A stretch of DNA of 45,311 bases, taken from assembly GCA_937125285.1 (NCBI GenBank), contig CAKZLH010000164.1, positions 1 to 45,311 of the forward strand, written 5' to 3'. The stretch comes from an uncultured Balneolaceae bacterium. GTDB taxonomy: Bacteria > Bacteroidota > Rhodothermia > Balneolales > Balneolaceae. The notes under the pieces were generated by a model that was not told where the DNA came from, searched no databases, and saw only the letters and a program-made list of their open reading frames with translations. Shown here piece by piece: positions 28,391 to 35,816 of the stretch (its first letter is position 1; every line of letters starts with the position of its first letter). The translations under genes were made by a program, and so were the position numbers.

Positions 28391-30769
28391 TTAAAAATTC
28401 ATTGAAAATTGTAGACTAAATACTCGGCCTGGATTTGAAGGCATACGAAGAGGGTCTATTCTGTCGAATAGATTATTGATATTGAATTGAAGTCGATAAT
28501 ATTCTCGGAAGCTTTTACCCACAGAGCTGTTCAGGATGAAATAACCTTCTACCTTTTCCCGGGAGTCGATTCGATTATTGCCGTTTAAATCCACAAAACC
28601 ATAGGGTCCTCGGTATTGGGTTCTGAAATTAAAGTCCCAACCACTATTTGGTATTTCATAATAAAGCTTGGTTACCCCTGTGATAGCTGAGCGATTAAAC
28701 ATCGGTACATATCGAAAGACCACTCTTTCAGTAATTACGCCCTCCACGACATCGTCGAATTGTTCGCGTATGCGTTGTCGAGTATCTAAAAGTTGTAACC
28801 CAACATTCCAACGCAAACCTTCAACCCGAGAGAATTCTATTTGCGCATCCACATCCATGCCTTGAGAATACATCTGTTGGATATTGATATAAGAAAAAAC
28901 GGACTGGTTGTTGGATTTTAAAGCGATTCGCTGTGTTTCAATGAGATTATTTACATGATTTCGGAACGAATTAAATCGCAGGGTGAGGGTGGGACGTACG
29001 CTCCAATCGAAGCCTAGATTTATGGCTAGGGACTGTTCGGCTTCTATCTCGCTAAGCTCGGAGGGATCTACATACAATTCGGCCAATTGCCCCGTAGCTT
29101 CTAATTGCTGAAGACCTTGGATAAGGGTGGATGTCCCGTATACACTATATCCAGAAATTGGATTGCTAAAATTCAAAAATAGCTGACGAAAATCGGGTGC
29201 TTTATACCCTCCACCAAAGGATGCTTTCAACGTCACATTTGGGTGAAGGTTCCATCTTGTCGATAACTTTGGACTCAATTGAGCCGCATATTCGCTGTGG
29301 GTGTCGTACCGAAAACCTAAAGTTAACGAGTAGTCGTTGGAAGGCTCCCAATCATGTTGACCGTACATAAACGTACTGGTGAAGGTAGGTACGTCGGCGT
29401 AGATTTCGGCATTTAGTGACTCCAGTTTAACCCCAGCACCCAGGATAGTGGTGTGGGATGTATTCCAAAAGGTAGAGGCCTTAAATTCATAGTTGTTCAA
29501 ACGTTGAGAAAATCGGTCCGAAAAATAACGCTCACCGGTATCTTCGTAGCGTAGGGTTGATTGACTTTGAAAAAAACCAAAATAGGCATGAGCTTCGACC
29601 AAATGCACCGATCCAACGGCGTAACGAAGAGCAGGTGATAAGAAATAATCTTGCTGAAACTCATCTCCCTGTGCCTTACGCTCCACTCTTCGGTTGAGTA
29701 TAACATCGGGATACTGCTGATCTTCCCTATAGTAACGACCCGACATATCTAAGGTAAGTCCGGGTTGAAAGGAATAGCTGCCTCCACCCTGAAGGGTATA
29801 GTTAAGGTACTCGGGTATGGTGGGTGTGAGAGTGCTGGGATTTAAGTCATAGCCTGAAGAGCCATTTAGATTACCGTAAAATCGACCTTGGAAGTTGTTT
29901 TTTTTCAGGTTGAAATGGGCCGATACATCTCGTGTGTGATGGGTTGCATAACGAGTATTCAGTCCCCACTCAAAAGGTTTGGAACCTTTGTCGGTGATAA
30001 TATTAATCACTCCAGCAAGAGCATCGCTTCCCCAAAGAGCCGATGAGGGACCTTTCACAAGTTCGATTTGTTCAATATTACCAACACTCAGTCGCGTGAG
30101 GTCTAGTGTTCCTGCCGTACGTCCAATAATCGGTTGATTGTCGATGAGAATAAGCGTGTATTCCGGATCAAAACCTTGTAATTGTAAACCGGTTCCATGA
30201 TCCTCTACTAAATACAAGCCCAACTGTTCGGAGAGCACATCGCTTAAGCGTACATTCCCACTTTGTTGAATTTCTTGCTTGGGAACTACAATCATTGGTA
30301 CACTTACTTCATTGAGCAATTCCTTGGTTCTGGATGCGGTTACGACTACCGTTTCCGATTCGTAGGCAAGGGACTTTAGAACGGTTTCCATGAAAATTTT
30401 ATCATTTTCCATAACCTCCACCGTTCTTTGATATCGTTCATACCCAATGGCACTGATGGTAATGGTATAGCGATCGGGTTGAAACCCTTTGAGTGAATAA
30501 TACCCCAGTGAGTCGGTGGTGGTCCCTTGAGTCTCACTCAAGCGTACATGAGCCATGGCAATAGGCGTTCCATTTTGATCCAGTACTCGTCCGTGTAGTT
30601 CGGTACTAACTGCTGATTCGGACGATATAGAGGGGGGTGTTGACCAAGGTAATTCATGCGCAGACACACCTTCTGCGTACCCATTCACCGAGCCAATATG
30701 CAGGCTCATGAACATAGCAATAGCCGTAAAATAACTTGTATTTAGAAATCTACTTTTGGTAGGGAACAT
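28391..30769 (-). CDS. TonB-dependent outer membrane receptor with N-terminal carboxypeptidase-regulatory-like domain (HmuR-like)
   Basis: LHGRVLDQNGTPIAMAHVRLSETQGTTTDSLGYYSL; plug domain NVRLSDVLSEQLGLYLVEDHGTGLQLQGFDPEYTLILIDNQPI; C-terminal barrel. Confidence 0.93.
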   Translation of the reverse strand: MFPTKSRFLNTSYFTAIAMFMSLHIGSVNGYAEGVSAHELPWSTPPSISSESAVSTELHGRVLDQNGTPIAMAHVRLSETQGTTTDSLGYYSLKGFQPDRYTITISAIGYERYQRTVEVMENDKIFMETVLKSLAYESETVVVTASRTKELLNEVSVPMIVVPKQEIQQSGNVRLSDVLSEQLGLYLVEDHGTGLQLQGFDPEYTLILIDNQPIIGRTAGTLDLTRLSVGNIEQIELVKGPSSALWGSDALAGVINIITDKGSKPFEWGLNTRYATHHTRDVSAHFNLKKNNFQGRFYGNLNGSSGYDLNPSTLTPTIPEYLNYTLQGGGSYSFQPGLTLDMSGRYYREDQQYPDVILNRRVERKAQGDEFQQDYFLSPALRYAVGSVHLVEAHAYFGFFQSQSTLRYEDTGERYFSDRFSQRLNNYEFKASTFWNTSHTTILGAGVKLESLNAEIYADVPTFTSTFMYGQHDWEPSNDYSLTLGFRYDTHSEYAAQLSPKLSTRWNLHPNVTLKASFGGGYKAPDFRQLFLNFSNPISGYSVYGTSTLIQGLQQLEATGQLAELYVDPSELSEIEAEQSLAINLGFDWSVRPTLTLRFNSFRNHVNNLIETQRIALKSNNQSVFSYINIQQMYSQGMDVDAQIEFSRVEGLRWNVGLQLLDTRQRIREQFDDVVEGVITERVVFRYVPMFNRSAITGVTKLYYEIPNSGWDFNFRTQYRGPYGFVDLNGNNRIDSREKVEGYFILNSSVGKSFREYYRLQFNINNLFDRIDPLRMPSNPGRVFSLQFSMNF

Positions 30770-30897
30770 CCCTTGATGAATAGTCTAGTCGTTAATTTAG
30801 ACCAACAGAGCAATCATTCTCGTGTCTGTTGCCTTTTGATTGCTAAAGAAAAGCACCAATTGTGAAGAAAATGTGAAGATATATGAAGTTTTATGAA
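30761..30897 (-). promoter_or_regulatory. Putative regulatory leader of TonB/HmuY operon: phased direct repeats, interleaved inverted repeats and start-codon hairpin
   Basis: T[G/A]TGAAG x4 at 30861/30872/30882/30892; AGCAATCA/TGATTGCT and CAACAGA/TCTGTTG interleaved; AGGGA(TGT)TCCCT over start codon. Confidence 0.5.
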
Positions 30898-30909
30898 GAA
30901 AGGTAGTTC

Positions 30910-31302
30910 TTAGTTGGTTTTTTGAGGCATAACCAATCGAATGGCGGCTCCCACATAACCAACGAGGAATGATATTCCACCGAGTGGAGTGAGATATACC
31001 ACCCACGGATTTGGGGCTAAACAGAGTAGATATAAACTACCAGAAAAAAGAAATATACCAGCGATCACAAAACCCATAGCTAGATTTAGGTTTACCCCGT
31101 AGCTTCTTTCGAGTAAACTTAGACCCATGAGTCCAAGGGCATTCCAAAATTGATATTGAACGGCGGTTTCCCATGTTTCTAATAAGCCAGGACTAAGAAC
31201 TCCTTCTAAAAAATGAGAACCCATTGCTCCTAGAGCAACGGCGAATGCCAATAGTATTAAGGATAGGGCACTAAAACGAGAAATAGGGCAAGTCCAATTC
31301 AT
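30910..31302 (-). CDS. DUF423 family membrane protein
   Basis: 130 aa, FAVALGAMGSHFLEGVLSPGLLETWETAVQYQFWNALGLMGLSL. Confidence 0.9.
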   Translation of the reverse strand: MNWTCPISRFSALSLILLAFAVALGAMGSHFLEGVLSPGLLETWETAVQYQFWNALGLMGLSLLERSYGVNLNLAMGFVIAGIFLFSGSLYLLCLAPNPWVVYLTPLGGISFLVGYVGAAIRLVMPQKTN

Positions 31303-31528
31303 GAGGGTATTAATTTATTATTTAGTAGAAGATGAAGCACTAGTGTGAAGAAATTATGAAAAGCCCAATAGAATATTTAGTTGTACTAATAGGTTTGAGT
31401 TTTTGGAAATCGTTATTATGTATGGGTGGTTTGGTGGGTGAAAGGGTCTTTTCGACTCTTTCTAAATCGATACAATCCATTCCATTTTCTAAACTCGATA
31501 TACAAACCGACATCAAATTATTTTCATC

Positions 31529-32044
31529 ATGAGTAATCAAAGTATTTTATTTGTAGGAAGCTTTATCACCGTTTTAGTTGCTGCGGTCTTGTTTTGGCCA
31601 TCTTCTAGCGAGCAAACAGCAGAGGCGCCGGTGCCACAAACGAGTCAGGAGGCAATGATGGCACCTGAGGGAACTATTGCCGTAAAAATGTATAAAAATG
31701 AAGGCTGTTTATGTTGCACTCGTTGGGCCGAGCATATGAATAACGCCGGTTTTTATGTAACCGAAGAGGCCACTAGACAACTTAATAGTATAAAGGCATC
31801 GCAGGGTATCACCAATGAACTGGCTTCCTGCCACACCGCATTTGTCGATGGTTACATTGTAGAAGGTCATGTACCACCGGCGGATGTGCAACGACTACTT
31901 AAAGAGCGCCCCGATGCGATCGGACTCTCAGTACCAGGCATGCCCGAGGGCTCTCCCGGTATGGAAGGTCCAAACCCTGACCCCTATGATGTTCTTTTAA
32001 TTAATTCGGACGGAAGCACTTCGGTCTTTAGTTCGTATCGTTAA
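31529..32044 (+). CDS. DUF411 domain-containing metal (copper-associated) protein
   Basis: MYKNEGCLCCTRWAEHMNNAGF; ELASCHTAFVDGYIVEGHVPPADVQRLLKERPDAIGLSVPGMPEGSPGME. Confidence 0.93.
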   Translation: MSNQSILFVGSFITVLVAAVLFWPSSSEQTAEAPVPQTSQEAMMAPEGTIAVKMYKNEGCLCCTRWAEHMNNAGFYVTEEATRQLNSIKASQGITNELASCHTAFVDGYIVEGHVPPADVQRLLKERPDAIGLSVPGMPEGSPGMEGPNPDPYDVLLINSDGSTSVFSSYR

Positions 32045-32126
32045 AATTTTGGGAACCATTTCCGAGTGATTCGGTGTTATAAAAGCATATTGTAGATTCA
32101 TACTCCGAATAACTCAAACCGACTTA

Positions 32127-32162
32127 AACCCCCAGACCTTGATTGGTTCGGGGGTTTTTTTT
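32127..32162 (+). terminator. Rho-independent terminator (possibly bidirectional) after DUF411 gene
   Basis: AACCCCC ... GGGGGTT plus T tract. Confidence 0.9.
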
Positions 32163-32171
32163 GATCTAAAC

Positions 32172-32654
32172 TTAAGGTTGCAAGCGCACCGGCATCATCT
32201 GTTCCAAGATCATACCTGAACTAAAGAATAAGGTCATGGGTATTTCATCGCCTTCCGTTAGGTCGATGGTAGAATTGATAATCATAATGTGATATCCACC
32301 TGGAGCAAAATTACGCACACTGTTAGATGCAATATCGACAAATGGTTGTTCCTCCATAACCATAAGCCCATCTTTCTGATAACTTCTGTGAATTTGTACA
32401 TCATCAGATACAGTAGAACTTGCACGTACAAGTGTATCGGCTGTGGCACCCTGGTTAGATAAATTAAAGTAAGCAGCGCTCATCATCCCGGCTTTGGTTG
32501 GCCGCACCCAAGCTTCTGATATATTCATATCCCAATCCGATACCTGATTAGCTGTTCGGGTTGAAGGGGTTTCGGTCCTTTCGCAGCCTATCATCAATAA
32601 TGTTAGAGCAATAAAAAGTAGAGGGGTGTTTGAGCGTTTAGCTAAGCGTGTCAT
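32172..32654 (-). CDS. Copper chaperone PCu(A)C family lipoprotein
   Basis: Lipobox LLMIGC; ISEAWVRPTKAGMMSAAYFNLSN; QIHRSYQKDGLMVMEE; APGGYHIMI; start 32654 preferred over 32723. Confidence 0.88.
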   Translation of the reverse strand: MTRLAKRSNTPLLFIALTLLMIGCERTETPSTRTANQVSDWDMNISEAWVRPTKAGMMSAAYFNLSNQGATADTLVRASSTVSDDVQIHRSYQKDGLMVMEEQPFVDIASNSVRNFAPGGYHIMIINSTIDLTEGDEIPMTLFFSSGMILEQMMPVRLQP

Positions 32655-32777
32655 AGTAGTTTGCGAATAAGTGAGTAGTGAAAGGTGTGGGTTTGTGGTG
32701 TTTGGTGCTGGCAAATGGTTCAAGTGAAAGGTATTGTGTGGAAGGTATGAAAGAGTTGCCTCATATCGATCGATTTT

Positions 32778-33395
32778 TTATCGAATCAGGGGCTCTAAAT
32801 CTTGTATGATCAGAGAAGGGACCGAGGGCATACTCCCTCCATATTCAATGATGATCTCCCCTTTTGGATTCATGACCATAATTTTATCGGAGTGATTTAA
32901 AAAATAGATTTCTTGTCCACTTTCCGTTGTTGTTTGCATGGAAACCTGGGTACGAACACGGACGCTATCCATAAGTTGCTCGACCATTGCTGTTTCACCT
33001 GTTAAAAATTGAAAGTTTTTGTCCAGTTTAAATACTTCTTTGTACCGATGTAATATGGCGGGTGTGTCTCTTTTCGGGTCGAAACTAAATCCTAAGAACT
33101 GCACATTATCAGGATAGTTCAGACCCTTTTGAATAGCGATGAGATTTTGTGTGATAAGAGGGCAAATATCTGGGCAGTTGGTGTATATGAAGCCCATGAC
33201 CACATAATCACCTTGGAAATCGGATGGAAAGATAACCGCCGCGCTATCTTGATTTACAAGCTCGAAGCTGGCGTCATTCATGTCGTCTATTACTTTGTAA
33301 TCGTTCATGCAAGCGGTGAGCGATAAAACGACCATTCCCAACAAGTACAAGGGAATCAGTGACAATCTGTGGTGTGATCTAAACAGGGTAACCAT
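32778..33395 (-). CDS. SCO1/SenC family copper metallochaperone
   Basis: MGFIYTNCPDICPLITQNL (CxxxC), FLGFSFDPKRDTPAIL, FLNHSDKIMVMNPKG. Confidence 0.92.
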   Translation of the reverse strand: MVTLFRSHHRLSLIPLYLLGMVVLSLTACMNDYKVIDDMNDASFELVNQDSAAVIFPSDFQGDYVVMGFIYTNCPDICPLITQNLIAIQKGLNYPDNVQFLGFSFDPKRDTPAILHRYKEVFKLDKNFQFLTGETAMVEQLMDSVRVRTQVSMQTTTESGQEIYFLNHSDKIMVMNPKGEIIIEYGGSMPSVPSLIIQDLEPLIR

Positions 33396-34405
33396 TCGAA
33401 TTCTAGGGTTGAGTGATGAATGTTGTAGTGTTGAGCTAAGTAGCTTTTGATGTTCTTTTTTATTTGCTCCATGGCGCCAATATCTTTCTCATCGATGCGA
33501 ACATGGCATTCCATTAGTGTTTCCATCTCGTTGATTTTCCAAACATGTACATGATGCACATCTTGAACGAGTGAAATATTTTTGAGTTCCTTATTTAATT
33601 GATCGAGTTCGATTCCCTCTGGGGTTGATTCCATAAGAATATCGATACTTTCACGTAACATATGGTAGGAATGAAATAAGATATAGATACCGATAAGCAC
33701 GGTCAATGCACTGTCGATCCAATACCATTGGAAACGCACAATAATCCATGCCCCCACAATGACGCCAACCGAAGAAAAGGCATCCGATAAGATGTGCAAA
33801 TAGGCACTTCTCATGTTCAGGTTGTCTTTGCGTTGTCCATGTAATAGAATGGCGGTAAGTACATTCGCGACCAGGCCAACAATAGCGACCCAAAACATAA
33901 TGGAGCCGTTGATGCTTACGGGTTCATAAAATCGCTCAATACCTTCCTTAATAAGTACAATGGCAATAATGATGAGGGTTATGAGATTGATAAAAGCTCC
34001 TATAATTTCCGCTCTTTTATAGCCAAAGGTCTTATGGGCGTCGGCGCCTTTAGCGCCAATTTTCCGAGCAATGAGGGCGATAACTAAGGAAAGCGTGTCG
34101 TTGAGGTTGTGAGCGGCGTCGGATAGTAGGGCCAAACTATTGGAAATGAGCCCTCCAATAAATTGAGCGAGCGTGATGATGAGGTTTAGGACGATGGAGA
34201 TCCATAGTTTCACGGTTGGGGTGTCACGGTCGATGTGATGGTGATGGTGGCTGTGACTGTGCCCGGAGTCGTGGTTGTGGTCGGAGCTGTGCCCGTGGCT
34301 GTGACTGTGCCCGTGGTTGGAATCGTGATCGTGACCGTGACTGTGCCCGTGGTCATCGGAGCCATGAAATCGCAAGGAATTTATAATCTGGAAGCTAGCT
34401 CGCAT
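33356..34405 (-). CDS. Cation diffusion facilitator (CDF) transporter with His-rich N-terminus
   Basis: LLSDAAHNLNDTLSLVIAL; HKTFGYKRAEIIGAFIN; His-rich 20/44 residues near N-terminus. Confidence 0.94.
   Translation of the reverse strand: MRASFQIINSLRFHGSDDHGHSHGHDHDSNHGHSHSHGHSSDHNHDSGHSHSHHHHHIDRDTPTVKLWISIVLNLIITLAQFIGGLISNSLALLSDAAHNLNDTLSLVIALIARKIGAKGADAHKTFGYKRAEIIGAFINLITLIIIAIVLIKEGIERFYEPVSINGSIMFWVAIVGLVANVLTAILLHGQRKDNLNMRSAYLHILSDAFSSVGVIVGAWIIVRFQWYWIDSALTVLIGIYILFHSYHMLRESIDILMESTPEGIELDQLNKELKNISLVQDVHHVHVWKINEMETLMECHVRIDEKDIGAMEQIKKNIKSYLAQHYNIHHSTLEFEWLPCLDHTTDCH
34235..34366 (-). repeat. Low-complexity His-rich coding repeat of CDF protein
   Basis: Encodes HGSDDHGHSHGHDHDSNHGHSHSHGHSSDHNHDSGHSHSHHHHH; imperfect 6-12 nt repeats. 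Confidence 0.85.
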
Positions 34406-34416
34406 CTATCTGATAA

Positions 34417-35739
34417 TTACTGTCCTTTAAGTTCTTCTAGTAATAGGGTCATGAGGGATTCCGCTGCCGATTCACCAAGTTGCTTCATGGCTTCTTCGCT
34501 TAACTCATCGTCCACTTCAAAGGTAAGTGCATCGGTCCCAAATGTTTTATATACCCAGTTTTTAGAGATGGGTGAGTTGGGTTCAAACTCCTCGCTTCGA
34601 AAGTTTAATGCTGGGTTTGCTTCGGCTACAAAGGGGAACCAGCGTTGGGTGAAGTTATCTATGCCCGTGACTACTTCTTCGTTGATAGGGTAGAAGACGT
34701 TTTCGTTGGTGGAGTGAAAATCAATACCATATACAACCGAATAATCCAGTTCAGCATAGGGAGAAACGGCATCTCGAATAGCCCGAGTTTCAGGCTGTCT
34801 GAAATACTCCCAATCTCTATTTAAGTCAATTCCTTTGAGATTATGACGCCAATGTCCTTCAACCACTCCATCTGGATTCATCATTGGGTAGGCCAAAATG
34901 GTGAAGGCCTCTCGGAATTGAAGCGCTAGTTGATCGGATGCGTGAAGGCGTTTGTAGAAGTGCAAAAAAGTACGGTAGCCAGATACTTCCGGTGGATGCT
35001 GCCGACTAAACAGCAATAATAAGCCCGAGCCAGACATTTCCTCAGCTGTAGTACTAGCTTCGATTTGAGTTTTCCATTCAATAATTCCGCGCTTTCCATG
35101 AGAATAACCAACGGTGTCTGATTGGACTAAATCAGAGATTCCCGAAGCTTCTAAATAATTGGTTAGGCCTAAAAAATCATTGGCATTGGTTGGGTGTGCG
35201 GCTATCCATTTCACTTCAGGCCCAATACTTAGGAGCATGGATGCGGCTCCTGCGGTAATAGACACAGAATCTATAGGCTGCCAGATCGAGGATTCAGGCT
35301 TATGGGTCCATTTAGGTACATATCGATGCCGAGCATCGGCGTAGTGTAATTGTAGAATGACCTCCTGTGGCGCATCACTCCATAGTTTAAATCCATACCA
35401 AGGAGAATTGTTGATTGGGGCATTTTCAGGTTCAATCCGAACCCTAATGGTATCTAATGCTTCCCCTCTTCCTTTTACTAGCCAAGCGTCATTTAGGCGA
35501 GCGGCATTGAATTCGTTGCTTATCCAAATTTTTGGTTCACCAAATCCTATGGTTCTCTTTTTTTGAAGTTCTGTTAGTTTATCACGAGTATCCGTTGCAT
35601 CTGGGGGGTCGTAGGAATAACCTGTGAAAGGTTCTGTGGTAGAGCAGCTCAAAATGAATAAACTCATGATGATGCCTAGTGAAAAGGATGGAAAATGGAT
35701 GATTGAAAAAAGGTCGTGTTTATTTGGCGGATGGTTCAT
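34417..35739 (-). CDS. M14 family zinc carboxypeptidase, lipoprotein-like signal
   Basis: HPPEVSGYRTF (HxxE), YPMMNPDGVVEGHWRHNLKGIDLNRDW, GIDFHST. Confidence 0.88.
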   Translation of the reverse strand: MNHPPNKHDLFSIIHFPSFSLGIIMSLFILSCSTTEPFTGYSYDPPDATDTRDKLTELQKKRTIGFGEPKIWISNEFNAARLNDAWLVKGRGEALDTIRVRIEPENAPINNSPWYGFKLWSDAPQEVILQLHYADARHRYVPKWTHKPESSIWQPIDSVSITAGAASMLLSIGPEVKWIAAHPTNANDFLGLTNYLEASGISDLVQSDTVGYSHGKRGIIEWKTQIEASTTAEEMSGSGLLLLFSRQHPPEVSGYRTFLHFYKRLHASDQLALQFREAFTILAYPMMNPDGVVEGHWRHNLKGIDLNRDWEYFRQPETRAIRDAVSPYAELDYSVVYGIDFHSTNENVFYPINEEVVTGIDNFTQRWFPFVAEANPALNFRSEEFEPNSPISKNWVYKTFGTDALTFEVDDELSEEAMKQLGESAAESLMTLLLEELKGQ

Positions 35740-35816
35740 GGACGACGAAATAATGTGTACTACTAATGACTCAATTTTAAATTAAGATACTATATTATGG
35801 ATAGATTGTGTAGGTG

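Noticed and set aside
30797-31006. 69-aa minus-strand ORF overlapping the DUF423 gene end and TonB leader
   Set aside because: Out-of-frame overlap with a convincing DUF423 CDS, no recognisable features; the non-coding structure explains the leader better.
31340-31540. 66-aa minus-strand ORF in the DUF423/DUF411 divergent gap
   Set aside because: No domain signal and sits on promoter-region repeats and hairpin; probably chance.
34235-34693. 152-aa plus-strand ORF rich in Val (MMVMVAVTVPGVVVVVGAVPV…)
   Set aside because: Antisense of the His-rich tract of the CDF transporter and the end of the M14 gene; low-complexity artefact.
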